Shown here piece after piece: positions 1-7,787 of a stretch of DNA of 64,000 bases. The DNA lies in NCBI GenBank assembly GCA_963841415.1, contig CAWJCN010000003.1, positions 1,302,001 through 1,366,000 of the forward strand, written 5' to 3'. The position numbers were made by a program, and so were the translations under genes. Numbering within the stretch: the stretch's first letter is position 1; each line of letters starts with the position of its first letter. The notes beneath the pieces are model-generated. The model was given only the letters and a program-made list of their open reading frames with translations, had not been told where the DNA came from and did no database searches. Source of the stretch: DASUAS01 sp963841415 (GTDB taxonomy: Bacteria; Actinomycetota; Acidimicrobiia; IMCC26256; DASPTH01).

Positions 1-2
1 TC

Positions 3-590
3 ACCCACGTCGGCCACCGCGGCGACGCGCGTCCACTCCACGGGCGGACTCGGGAAGCGCGCGCGGTCGACGCCGACGCCGAGCGACTGGAGCAGGTGAC
101 CTCCGAGGTAGCCGCCGACGGTGGCCGCGGTCGCGCCGGCGAGCCCGAGCGCGACGCCGCGCGCGTGACGACCGCGGACCCGCGCCCACCACGAGGCCGC
201 GTAACACGCGAGCGCGGTGGTGTTCGCGGCCGCGTGCACGAGCCCGACGCGCCGTTCCGCGCCGGTCGTGTCACCCCAGTCGGCGGCGCCGCTCACCGCG
301 GTGGGCACCGCGCACACGACCCCCCACGCGACGAGCTGGGTGGCCGCGCGTCGCGTGCCACGGCCACCGACGAGGTCGAGCGTGAACGCCGACGTCCAGA
401 AACCGATCGGAAGATCGGTGAGCAGGGGGTGGAGCGGGTGTCCCAACCACGTTCCGCTCAGCGCGTCCTTCAACGGCTGCCGGTCCAGCGTCTGGCGGAC
501 CGCGTCGGCGGCCGGTAGGGCGACGCGATCAATCCGCGCGTCGGCGCCGACCGCGTCGGCGATGCGTGACGCGAGCCGGCCGATCCTCAC
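3..590 (-). CDS. DUF2231 family membrane protein (3' end cut by window edge)
   Basis: Only the first 196 codons lie in the window and no stop is reached. Translation from the GTG at 588-590 gives the family hallmark GHPLHPLLTDLPIGFW at about residues 50-65. Four hydrophobic segments follow, at about residues 55-75, 83-103, 115-137 and 143-166, so this is a small integral membrane protein. DUF2231 has no settled function. The gene starts 13 nt after the STAS gene on the same strand and may be co-transcribed with it. The start is a guess, since I found no in-frame ATG; the family call is firm. Confidence 0.8.
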   Translation of the reverse strand, partial: MRIGRLASRIADAVGADARIDRVALPAADAVRQTLDRQPLKDALSGTWLGHPLHPLLTDLPIGFWTSAFTLDLVGGRGTRRAATQLVAWGVVCAVPTAVSGAADWGDTTGAERRVGLVHAAANTTALACYAASWWARVRGRHARGVALGLAGATAATVGGYLGGHLLQSLGVGVDRARFPSPPVEWTRVAAVADVG

Positions 591-603
591 GGCGTCTCGC
601 GGT

Positions 604-930
604 TCAGCGGTCGGTGCCCGGCCCGGCGAGCACGAGCACTCGGTCGAGGCCCGTGATCTCGATCACGTTTCGGTGTCGTGGTGCAAGCCCGCGCCACACG
701 ATCTCCGTGCCCCGCGCCGCCCCGTGTTCGTGCACCCGTTCCATCATCGCCAGGCCGCGAGCCTCGAGGAACTCGAGCTCGGCGCAATCGACGATCAGCA
801 CCGGTGCGCGCCACGTGTCGACCTTCGAGCAGAGGACGTCGCCGAGCGACGAGGCGTTGGCCAGGTCGACGTCGCCGGCGAGCCCGACGACGGGCGAGCG
901 TCCACCCGGGTCCCGCTCCGAAAGCACCAT
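604..930 (-). CDS. STAS-domain anti-sigma factor antagonist-like protein
   Basis: A single STAS domain of 108 aa. Family members such as SpoIIAA and RsbV bind an anti-sigma kinase, are phosphorylated on a serine in a DSSG-like motif, and are reactivated by PP2C phosphatases. Here the equivalent site reads EARG (residues 56-59), so both serines are gone while the fold around it (VDCAELEF, GLAMM) is kept. It is a paralogue of the neighbour at 1045-1371, with the same length and a shared LAPRHR motif near residue 83. A divergent SpoIIE-type phosphatase lies at 1417. It may act as a phosphorylation-independent STAS protein; the partner is unknown. Confidence 0.85.
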   Translation of the reverse strand: MVLSERDPGGRSPVVGLAGDVDLANASSLGDVLCSKVDTWRAPVLIVDCAELEFLEARGLAMMERVHEHGAARGTEIVWRGLAPRHRNVIEITGLDRVLVLAGPGTDR

Positions 931-1044
931 CGACGCCCCTGTCTTCCCGCGTGCACATCCGCCCTGCGCACACGAGAGTCAACGCCGACAGCTCCAATTG
1001 GGACACCGCCCGGTGGGCAATTCTTCGTCAATTCTCGGTTGGAT

Positions 1045-1371
1045 TCACGGCTCGACCGGTCGGTCGAGGTGCAAGGCATGATCGAGGCCGCTGAGCTCGA
1101 GCACCTGGCGATGGCGGGGTGCGAGGTCGCACCACCACACCTCGATGCCCCGGACGGCGCCGTGGCGGTGGACCCGGTGCATCATCGTCATGCCGTGCGG
1201 GTCGAGGAGGTCGAGGTCACGACAGCTCACGAGCAACGCAGGCGCGTCGAGCTGGTCGAGCATCGTGCACAGCAGATCGCCGTGCTCCCGGGCTGTGGCG
1301 ACGTCGATGTCGCCCACGAGGTGGACCGTTCTGTCACGACGGTCGGCCGTCCCGCTCTCTGGCAAGGTCAC
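1045..1371 (-). CDS. STAS-domain protein, second paralogue
   Basis: A single STAS domain. The GTG at 1369-1371 was chosen because it gives exactly 108 residues, matching the paralogue at 604-930 end to end; the open frame runs much further upstream but only as antisense of the phosphatase gene. The usual phosphoserine region reads DPHG (residues 57-60), again without serine. The GDIDVATA segment and the LAPRHRQVLELSGLD tail are conserved with the paralogue. It lies divergent from the SpoIIE phosphatase, 45 nt apart, which suggests a shared regulatory region. No anti-sigma kinase gene is visible in the window. Confidence 0.8.
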   Translation of the reverse strand: MTLPESGTADRRDRTVHLVGDIDVATAREHGDLLCTMLDQLDAPALLVSCRDLDLLDPHGMTMMHRVHRHGAVRGIEVWWCDLAPRHRQVLELSGLDHALHLDRPVEP

Positions 1372-1416
1372 TGCCGGTGCCTCCAGACGCCCACCGCCCA
1401 CCAGTGGTGAAACGCT

Positions 1417-2610
1417 TTGCCTCCCGAGCAGGATACGGCGAACTCGGTCGTCGTCAACACCCATCACGGGATCTCGACGGATCGCCTCAGCGAGGGTTAC
1501 CGTGCCGACGGGATGGCCGCAGCCCGGATCTGGACGCGCCCGCGTCACGTGGTGCTCGGCCTCGTCGTTGGCGTGGCGGTGCCGTTCGTGGTCGCGCTCG
1601 TCGTGCCCCACGACATCCCGCGGGTCAACGTCGCCATGATCCCGATGCTCTGCGGGATCGTGTTCGCCGTTCTGGTCGGAGGGCTCGTCGCCGGCGCGAT
1701 CTCCGCCCTGATCGCCGGTGGCGTCCTCGCCTACTGGTTCCTCGCGCCGCGCAACGACTTCGCCATCTCCGACGGGCGCGACGTCGTCAGCCTCGGCATG
1801 TTCTTCCTGATCGCGGTCGTGTTCATCGTGCTGCTCGACCGGCTCGTCACGCGTGCGACCCATGAGGCCGAACAACGTGTGCGCTCCGAGGCCGCGCTGC
1901 AGTCCGAGCAACGGATGGTGCGGCAGCTCCAGCTCGCGATCCTGCCCGCCATCCTCCCACAGGTCGAGGGGGTGCGGCTCGCCGCCAGGTACGTCGGGGC
2001 CACCGACGGCACGAGGGCCGGGGGCGACTGGTACGCGGTGATCCCGGTGGGTGACGACGGGCTCGCGCTCGCGATCGGCGACGTCGTGGGCCACGGCATC
2101 GGTGCGACGGCGCTCATGGCCCAGATGCGCCACACGCTGCAGGCCTTCGCGACGATCGATCCCGAGCCCGGCCGCGTGCTCGACCGACTGAACCGGCTGT
2201 TGCTGTCGTCGAATCCCGACGCGCTCGCGTCGGTCGTGTACGGCGTGCTCGACATCCCGACCCAGACCTGGCGTCAGGCGAGCGCCGGTCACTGCTGGCC
2301 GGCGGTTCGGGAGCCCGATTCCACCGTCCGCTTCCTCGACCTCGGGCATGGTCCCATGCTCGGGCTCACCGTCGAGGCGCAGTACCCGGCGGCGGCCACG
2401 GGGCTGGCGCCCGGCGCGCTCCTCGCGCTCTACACCGACGGGCTGATCGAGCGCCCGGGTGAGCTGCTCGAGGCCGGCATGGCACGACTGGCCGACGCGC
2501 TCCGACCGGCCTCCGTCGACCTGGAGTCCCGGTGCGACGACATGCTGCGCGACCTCGATCGGCACGACCTCAGGGACGACATCGCGCTCCTCGTCGCGGC
2601 GCTCGACTGA
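1417..2610 (+). CDS. Membrane-anchored SpoIIE-type PP2C serine phosphatase
   Basis: Likely dephosphorylates a STAS antagonist to switch a sigma-factor pathway. The N-terminus has several membrane segments (about residues 45-65, 70-110 and 122-145) resembling the DUF4118/KdpD membrane module, including FLAPRNDFAISD. A helical linker follows, then a PP2C/SpoIIE domain (about 190-397) with metal-binding motifs GGDWYAV, GDVVGHGIGAT, YTDGLIE and DDIALLV, all with their Asp residues. The TTG start has GGTGA about 6 nt upstream; an ATG at 1513 is an alternative and still keeps all membrane segments. The two divergent STAS genes are the obvious candidate substrates, although both lack the usual serine. 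Confidence 0.85.
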   Translation: MPPEQDTANSVVVNTHHGISTDRLSEGYRADGMAAARIWTRPRHVVLGLVVGVAVPFVVALVVPHDIPRVNVAMIPMLCGIVFAVLVGGLVAGAISALIAGGVLAYWFLAPRNDFAISDGRDVVSLGMFFLIAVVFIVLLDRLVTRATHEAEQRVRSEAALQSEQRMVRQLQLAILPAILPQVEGVRLAARYVGATDGTRAGGDWYAVIPVGDDGLALAIGDVVGHGIGATALMAQMRHTLQAFATIDPEPGRVLDRLNRLLLSSNPDALASVVYGVLDIPTQTWRQASAGHCWPAVREPDSTVRFLDLGHGPMLGLTVEAQYPAAATGLAPGALLALYTDGLIERPGELLEAGMARLADALRPASVDLESRCDDMLRDLDRHDLRDDIALLVAALD

Positions 2611-2653
2611 CGCGGCGTTGCGGCCGTCGCGAACCGGTCGACAGAATGCGGCC

Positions 2654-3676
2654 ATGGCCGACGATGTGAACCTCGAAGAGCTCGGCCGACGGGCGACGGC
2701 TGCCGCGCAGTCGTGGGCACCCGGTTGCGTGGTCGGCGACGCGCAGCCCCTCACGGGCGGCGCGTCCAGCCTGACGTTCACGGCGCTGGTGACCGGCGGC
2801 CCGATCGCGGACGAACGCATCGTCCTCAAAGTGGCGCCGCCGGGATTGGAGCCGGTGCGCAACCGCGATGTCGCCCGCCAGGCACGCCTCATGCGGGCGC
2901 TGGCCGGAACACCGGGAGTGCGGGTTCCCACCGTCTACTTCGAAGACGACGGTGCTCCGCCCGAGGTGTCGCCGTTCCACGCGATGAACATCGTGCCGGG
3001 AGAGTGCCTCGAGCCGATCCTCTCGGAGGTCGCACCCGAGAAGCTGCCCCTGGTGCCTCCGCGCGCGTTCGGCGCGGCGCGCATGCTCGCCGCGTTGCAC
3101 AAGGCCGAACCCGAGGCGATCGGCTTGGCGAACGAGAAGCGCTACACGCTCGAAGGTGAGATCAAGCGGTGGACGCGCGCGTTCGAGACCGTCGATGAGC
3201 GCATGAGCGCGCGCCACCTCGAAGCGGAGAAGCTGCTCTTCGACACCATGCCGCCCGCGTTTGCCGACGCGGTGTGCCACGGCGACTACCGCCTCGGCAA
3301 CATGCTCTGCGACGGAACCGAAGTCGCGGCGCTCATCGACTGGGAGATCTGGTCGTTGTCGGATCCCCGCCTCGATCTCGCCTGGTTCCTCTTCTTCACC
3401 GACGAGGCGAAGCACCCGATGGCCGGCAACCCCGGGCCCACCGGCATGCCGACCGCCGACGAGATGCTCGACGCCTACGTGGCGGAGTCGGGTGCAGTCC
3501 CGGCCAACCTTGAGTGGTTCCACTGCCTGATCCGCTACAAGGAGGCGGCGGCGACCGCCCTGCTCATGAAGCGGCTGGTGAAGGCGGGTGGTGACGCGGG
3601 CGCGGCGTGGGATCAGATCCCCGCCCTCACCGTCGAGTGCATCGAGCGACTGCGGAAGTTCACGCCGACGACCTGA
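2654..3676 (+). CDS. Aminoglycoside-phosphotransferase-fold kinase (APH family)
   Basis: A 340-aa protein of the APH/choline-kinase-like superfamily (PF01636). It shows a Gly-rich N-lobe (GGASSLTF), the lysine region VLKVAPPG, the catalytic loop HGDYRLGNML at about residues 209-218, and the metal-binding IDWE that replaces the usual DFE/DFG-type motif. Members next to fatty-acid or steroid genes resemble the kinase domain of ACAD10/11, which acts on hydroxyacyl substrates; antibiotic resistance is not implied. The ATG at 2654 lies 44 nt after the phosphatase gene. The substrate is unknown; the acyl-metabolism link is inferred from the neighbours. Confidence 0.8.
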   Translation: MADDVNLEELGRRATAAAQSWAPGCVVGDAQPLTGGASSLTFTALVTGGPIADERIVLKVAPPGLEPVRNRDVARQARLMRALAGTPGVRVPTVYFEDDGAPPEVSPFHAMNIVPGECLEPILSEVAPEKLPLVPPRAFGAARMLAALHKAEPEAIGLANEKRYTLEGEIKRWTRAFETVDERMSARHLEAEKLLFDTMPPAFADAVCHGDYRLGNMLCDGTEVAALIDWEIWSLSDPRLDLAWFLFFTDEAKHPMAGNPGPTGMPTADEMLDAYVAESGAVPANLEWFHCLIRYKEAAATALLMKRLVKAGGDAGAAWDQIPALTVECIERLRKFTPTT

Positions 3677-3686
3677 GCACGGCGTT

Positions 3687-3718
3687 TTGACAAGGAAATC
3701 GTGAAAACGGTATTTTCA
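3687..3718 (+). promoter_or_regulatory. Promoter with overlapping palindromic operator
   Basis: TTGACA at 3687-3692 and TATTTT at 3711-3716 are separated by 18 nt, a good sigma-70-type promoter and an AT-rich island in this GC-rich DNA. A perfect inverted repeat, TGAAAACGGTATTTTCA (3702-3718; 6-bp arms, 5-nt spacer), covers the -10 box, so a bound repressor would block transcription of the Ltp2-like/DUF35 operon. The regulator was not identified. Confidence 0.65.
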
Positions 3719-3723
3719 AATCC

Positions 3724-3795
3724 ATGAGCGAGCGGCAGCGAGGCGGGTACGCCGCCGAGCAGCGAGCGTGGCCGAGTTCGCCGCCGGTGGGGTAG
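3724..3795 (+). CDS. Possible leaderless 23-codon leader ORF
   Basis: An ATG begins 7 nt after the -10 box, exactly where a leaderless actinobacterial transcript would start, and runs 23 codons to a TAG before the Ltp2-like gene at 3822. The peptide (starting MSERQRGGYAAEQ) is not recognised. It could be a leader peptide or only untranslated leader sequence. Confidence 0.25.
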   Translation: MSERQRGGYAAEQRAWPSSPPVG

Positions 3796-3821
3796 TTGCC
3801 GCAGGCACCAGGAGCGAGAAC

Positions 3822-5051
3822 ATGAGCATCAAGAACCAGGCCGCGGTCGTCGGTGTCGGCGCGACGCAGTACTACAAGCGCGGTCGGTCGTACCCCGAGA
3901 CCGAGACGTCGATGATGTGCTCCGCGATCCTCGCCGCCCTCGACGACGCGGGGCTGACCGTGCGTGACCTCGACGGCTTCGCGATCTACTCGTTCGCGTG
4001 CGACCCCGCCGAGGTGGCGGCGATCCTGGGCGTTCCCGAGGTCCGCTTCGCGGCGTCGCTCACGTCAGGTGGTGGCGGGTGCGCGGGGGCGCTTGGTCTC
4101 GCGGCCGCCGCGATCCACGGGGGCATGGCGACGGTCTGCGTGTCGGTGATGTCGCTCCAGCAGCTGCACCGGCGTCTCGGCGGCTCCGAGGTCGACGGCG
4201 TGTTGGCCTACGCCACCATGTCGGAAGGTGGCGGCGCGTACGGAGGCGGTCGGGGGCTGTCACCGAGCGTGGCGTTCGCCGCGAACGCGGGACTCCTGTC
4301 ACCGGGCCACAGCTTCTCGGTGCTCACCCAACGACACATGCACCTGTACGGCACGACGCGGGCGCACTTCGCCGAGGTCGCGATCTCCGAGCGCGCCAAC
4401 GCGATTCGCCGGCCGACGTCACTGCAGACCCAGCCTCTCACGCGGGAGGAGTACTTCGCGGCGCGGATGATCTCCGACCCGCTGTGCCTGTTCGACTACA
4501 CGCAGGAGACCGACGGCGCGGTCGCGGTGGTCACGACGTCGGCGGACCGCGCGCGTGATCTGCGCCAACCACCGGCGTACATCCTGGCGTCGGCGCACGG
4601 CGGCACCGGTCGCTGGGGGCCCGCGATCTTCCGTTACTTCCAGGCCCCCGACGACGAGTTCGCGTCGTCAGGTCATCGACCCGTGGCGAAGCGGCTCTAC
4701 GAGATGGCGGGAGTCGCGCCCGCCGACGTGGACGTCGCGCTGCTCTACGACCACTTCTCACCGCTCGTGATCATGCAGCTCGAGGACTACGGCTTCTGTT
4801 CGATCGGGGAAGGCGGCCCGTTCGTCGCCGAAGGCAACATGCGGTGGCCCACGGGCACCATCCCCGTGAACACCCACGGAGGAAACCTCTCGGAGGCGTA
4901 CATCATCGGCATGACGCACGTACGAGAAGCGGTCGAACAGATCCGCGGCACCGCGGTGAACCAGGTGGAAGGTGCGGAGATCGCGCTGGTGACCGGCGGT
5001 CCGGCCGCGCTGCCGGTGAGCGGCACCCTGTTGGCGAGGAGCGCGTCGTGA
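3822..5051 (+). CDS. Thiolase-fold aldolase, Ltp2/SCP-x-like
   Basis: A 409-aa protein of the lipid-transfer/thiolase family. The usual thiolase nucleophile motif is absent; instead it has LTSGGGGCAGAL, the tyrosine motif LLYDHFSPLVIMQLEDYG (about residues 322-339) and NTHGGNLSEAY. These resemble Ltp2 of steroid side-chain degradation, which cleaves a beta-hydroxyacyl-CoA by a retro-aldol reaction using tyrosines and a DUF35 partner. The ATG at 3822 follows AGGAG at 7 nt. Its stop overlaps the start of the DUF35 gene (GTGA), supporting a two-subunit enzyme. Substrate (steroid, terpenoid or other acyl-CoA) unknown. Confidence 0.8.
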   Translation: MSIKNQAAVVGVGATQYYKRGRSYPETETSMMCSAILAALDDAGLTVRDLDGFAIYSFACDPAEVAAILGVPEVRFAASLTSGGGGCAGALGLAAAAIHGGMATVCVSVMSLQQLHRRLGGSEVDGVLAYATMSEGGGAYGGGRGLSPSVAFAANAGLLSPGHSFSVLTQRHMHLYGTTRAHFAEVAISERANAIRRPTSLQTQPLTREEYFAARMISDPLCLFDYTQETDGAVAVVTTSADRARDLRQPPAYILASAHGGTGRWGPAIFRYFQAPDDEFASSGHRPVAKRLYEMAGVAPADVDVALLYDHFSPLVIMQLEDYGFCSIGEGGPFVAEGNMRWPTGTIPVNTHGGNLSEAYIIGMTHVREAVEQIRGTAVNQVEGAEIALVTGGPAALPVSGTLLARSAS

Positions 5052-5491
5052 GCGGCGAGCAGGGCGTCTTCCCCTCGGTGTTGCGCGACAGCGGCGCTGA
5101 CGACTCGACCCGACCGTTCTGGGAGGCGGCGGCCGAGGAACGGCTGGTCGCGCCTCGGTGCACCAACTGCGGCACGTTCCGGCTCCCACCGCCGCCGATG
5201 TGCTTCGTGTGCCAGCACCGCGAGGTGGAGTGGGTGGAGCTGCCGGGGACCGGCACCGTCTACAGCTTCACCGTCGTGCGCCATCCGCTCGCGCGCATGC
5301 TCAACGAGGTGGTGCCCTACGCGTCGGGCATCATCGAGCTGGACGGCACGCAGGGTGCGGGCGCGCGCATGATCGCCAACATCGTCGAGTGCGATGTCGA
5401 CGCGCTGCGGATCGGCGACCGGGTCGAGATCGTGTGGGAGCACCTGGGCGACGACATGTCGGTGTTCCGCTTTCGCCCGATCACGACGTGA
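5048..5491 (+). CDS. DUF35 Zn-ribbon/OB-fold partner protein
   Basis: 147 aa. A rubredoxin-like zinc ribbon (CTNCG at about residues 38-42, then CFVCQ about 13 residues later) is followed by an OB-fold with the family motif GTGTVYSFTVV. DUF35 proteins partner thiolase-fold enzymes or MaoC hydratases and may bind acyl-CoA; in steroid degraders the DUF35 part of ChsH2 binds Ltp2. The GTG start overlaps the upstream stop by 4 nt, so translational coupling is likely. The pair forms the functional unit of this small operon. Confidence 0.88.
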   Translation: MSGEQGVFPSVLRDSGADDSTRPFWEAAAEERLVAPRCTNCGTFRLPPPPMCFVCQHREVEWVELPGTGTVYSFTVVRHPLARMLNEVVPYASGIIELDGTQGAGARMIANIVECDVDALRIGDRVEIVWEHLGDDMSVFRFRPITT

Positions 5492-5492
5492 C

Positions 5493-5543
5493 GATCACAG
5501 CGGGATGAGGATCACAGCGGGGTGACGATCACAGCGGCGTGAC
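5493..5543. repeat. Three tandem 17-bp repeats
   Basis: Units at 5493-5509, 5510-5526 and 5527-5543 (GATCACAGCGGnnTGAn pattern) sit directly after the DUF35 stop. A fourth copy, at 5592-5608, forms the end of the convergent SDR gene. Confidence 0.85.
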
Positions 5544-5632
5544 GTAGGCGCCGGAGATCCCGCCGTCGCATGCAGGGCGTGTCGATGCTGTGATCACAGC
5601 GGCGTGACGTAGGCGCCGGAGATCCCGCCGTC
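5527..5632. repeat. 41-bp direct repeat duplicating the SDR 3' end
   Basis: Positions 5527-5567 and 5592-5632 are identical over 41 bp. The second copy is the 3' end of the SDR gene (codons for DGGISGAYVTPL and stop); the first is a partial duplication just downstream of it. The 24 nt between them include GCATGCAGGGCGTGTCGATG. Confidence 0.85.
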
Positions 5633-6376
5633 AACGAGGAACGTCGACGCGGTGACGAACGACGAGTCGTCGCTGGCGAGGAACGCGACCGCGGCCGCGA
5701 TCTCCTCGGGCTCGGCGAACCGTCCCATCGGCACGTGCACCAGGCGCCGCCGGGCGCGTTCGGGATCGGCTGCGAACAGCTCCCCGAGCAGCGGGGTGTT
5801 GACCGGTCCCGGACACAGCGCGTTCACCCGGATGCCCTCTCGCGCGAACTGCACCCCGAGCTCGCGTGAGAGCGCGAGCACGCCGCCCTTCGACGCGGTG
5901 TAGGAGATCTGCGACGTCGCCGATCCCATCGTGGCCACGAACGACGCGGTGTTGATGATCGAACCCGATCCCTGGCGCAGCATGATCGGCAGGACCGCCC
6001 GGCAGCAGAGGTACACGGACCTGAGGTTGACGTCCTGCACGTGTTGCCAGGCTTCCAGGCCCGTCGTGAGGATCGAGTCGTCGTCGGGCGGCGAGATCCC
6101 GGCGTTGTGGAACGACACGTCGACGCGGCCGAAGCGCTCCGTCGCGACCGCGAAGAGGTGGTCGACCTGGTCGGTGTCGCTCACGTCGACCGCCACGAAC
6201 TCGCCGTCGACCTCGGTTGCGGCCGCGGCGCCGGTGCTGGGGTCGAGGTCGGCGACCACGATGCGCGCGCCCTCCGCCGCGAGCCGGCGCGCCGACGCGA
6301 GGCCGATCCCGCTTCCCCCACCCGTGATGACCGCGACGCGTCCAGCGAGGCGAGGTTCAGAGCCGCTCGAAGCCAC
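5594..6376 (-). CDS. Short-chain dehydrogenase/reductase (SDR)
   Basis: NAD(P)-dependent oxidoreductase of about 260 aa. The cofactor motif is TGGGSGIG, with an acidic VVADLD suggesting NAD preference, then HNAG (usually NNAG), the catalytic Ser in NTASF, YTASK and the PG motif CPGPVNTP. The frame is open upstream, but the GTG at 6374-6376 gives the normal family length and overlaps the end of the glutamine-synthetase-like gene by 20 nt. It is therefore probably co-transcribed with that gene. The substrate is unknown. Confidence 0.82.
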   Translation of the reverse strand: MASSGSEPRLAGRVAVITGGGSGIGLASARRLAAEGARIVVADLDPSTGAAAATEVDGEFVAVDVSDTDQVDHLFAVATERFGRVDVSFHNAGISPPDDDSILTTGLEAWQHVQDVNLRSVYLCCRAVLPIMLRQGSGSIINTASFVATMGSATSQISYTASKGGVLALSRELGVQFAREGIRVNALCPGPVNTPLLGELFAADPERARRRLVHVPMGRFAEPEEIAAAVAFLASDDSSFVTASTFLVDGGISGAYVTPL

Positions 6377-7724
6377 GGAACCGCTCCCAGTCGGTGACGG
6401 CGGACTCGAACGCCGCGAGCTCGACCCGCGCTGCGTGCGCGTAGTGGTCGACCACGTCGTCACCGAAGGCGGCGCGTGCAACCTCGCTCTGCTCGAACGA
6501 CTCCGTGGCCGCGGTCAGGGTCGACGGCACGCGGGGTGCGCTGCTCGTGTACGCGTTGCCGGTGACCGGCGGTTCGAGCGGCAACTCTCGCTCGATCCCG
6601 TGCAGTCCGGCCGCGATGAGGGCCGCGACCGCGACGTAGGGGTTGACGTCACCGCCGGGCACGCGCGTCTCCATGTGCACCGACGGGCCGTGACCGACGA
6701 TCCGCAGCGCGCAGGTGCGGTTGTCGACGCCCCACGCCACCGCGGTGGGCGCGAAGCTCCCAGGCACGAAGCGCTTGTACGAGTTCACGTTGGGCGCGAA
6801 GCAGAGGGTGAGCTCGCGCAGGCACGCGAGCTGGCCGGCGAGGAAGTGCTCCATCACCGGCGAGCACCCGTGCGGACCCGCGCCGGCGAAGACCGGATCG
6901 TCCGACTCGAGGTCGCGGAGGCTGACGTGCACATGGCACGAGTTGCCCTCGCGCTCGTCGACCTTCGCCATGAACGTGAGGCTGCACCCCTCCTGGTGCG
7001 CGATCTCCTTGGCGCCGGTCTTGTACACGGTGTGCTGGTCGCACGCCGTCAGGGCATCGGCGTAGCGGAAGGTGATCTCGTGCTGACCGAGGTTGCACTC
7101 GCCCTTGGCCGACTCGACGGTCATCCCGGCCACCGTCATCTCGTTGCGGATGCGGCGTAGGAGCGGCTCGATGCGTGCGGTCCCGAGCAACGAGTAGTCG
7201 ACGTTGTAGAGGTTGGCGGGCCTGAGATCGCGGTAGGCGCGGGACCACGCCTCCTCGTACGTGTCGCGGTACACCACGAACTCGAGCTCGGTGCCGACAC
7301 CGGCCACGAGCCCGTGATCCGCGAGCCGCTCGATCTGCCGACGCAGCATCTGACGGGGTGACGGCGCGACCGGCGCTCCGTCGTCGCCGAGGACGTCGCA
7401 GAGGACGAGCGCGGTCGCCTCGTGCCACGGCACCAGCCGCAGCGTGTCGAGATCCGGGCAGAGGCGGAAGTCGCCGTAGCCCCGCTCCCAGGACGTGAGG
7501 TCGTAGCCGGCCACGGTGGCCATCTCGACGTCGACCCCGAGGAGGTAGTCGCATGCCTCGGCGCCGTGCGTGGCGACCTCGTGCAGGAAGTGCCCGGCGC
7601 CGCAGCGCTTGCCCTGCAGGCGACCCTGCATGTCGGTCATGGCGACCAACACCGTGTCGACGGCACCGCTGCCGACGAGGGTGCCGAGGTCGGCGGGGGA
7701 GAGCGGCGGACCCGGTCGGCTCAC
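6357..7724 (-). CDS. Glutamine-synthetase-family ligase
   Basis: A 455-aa protein with the GS catalytic barrel: GTELEFVVY (metal-binding Glu), ECNLGQHEITFRY, GNSCHVHVSL, the ATP/ammonia region VNSYKRFVPG and METRVPGGDVNPYVA. The classical GlnA adenylylation region is not evident. This fits the gamma-glutamyl-amine ligase group (GlnA3/GlnA4 or PuuA-like) that attaches glutamate to amines for catabolism, better than housekeeping GlnA. It starts with GTG and overlaps the downstream SDR, which may oxidise the product. The exact amine is unknown. Confidence 0.82.
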   Translation of the reverse strand: MSRPGPPLSPADLGTLVGSGAVDTVLVAMTDMQGRLQGKRCGAGHFLHEVATHGAEACDYLLGVDVEMATVAGYDLTSWERGYGDFRLCPDLDTLRLVPWHEATALVLCDVLGDDGAPVAPSPRQMLRRQIERLADHGLVAGVGTELEFVVYRDTYEEAWSRAYRDLRPANLYNVDYSLLGTARIEPLLRRIRNEMTVAGMTVESAKGECNLGQHEITFRYADALTACDQHTVYKTGAKEIAHQEGCSLTFMAKVDEREGNSCHVHVSLRDLESDDPVFAGAGPHGCSPVMEHFLAGQLACLRELTLCFAPNVNSYKRFVPGSFAPTAVAWGVDNRTCALRIVGHGPSVHMETRVPGGDVNPYVAVAALIAAGLHGIERELPLEPPVTGNAYTSSAPRVPSTLTAATESFEQSEVARAAFGDDVVDHYAHAARVELAAFESAVTDWERFRGFERL

Positions 7725-7787
7725 CGAAGGATGCTACCGAGCCCGTTGGGACGGAACCGGGTGACCGTCGCCTGCGTTGCACACTGG

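Noticed and set aside
217..1410. Long plus-strand ORF of 397 aa over the DUF2231 and STAS genes
   Set aside because: Composition is Arg/Ala/Ser-rich with no family features, while the opposite strand gives clear DUF2231 and STAS domains.
1372..2931. Long upstream extension of the minus-strand frame at 1045
   Set aside because: It is antisense to the SpoIIE phosphatase; only the last 108 codons encode a STAS domain of the same length as its paralogue.
2654..3676. Antibiotic resistance kinase
   Set aside because: APH-fold proteins next to acyl-CoA genes usually belong to other branches, and no resistance-specific feature is visible.
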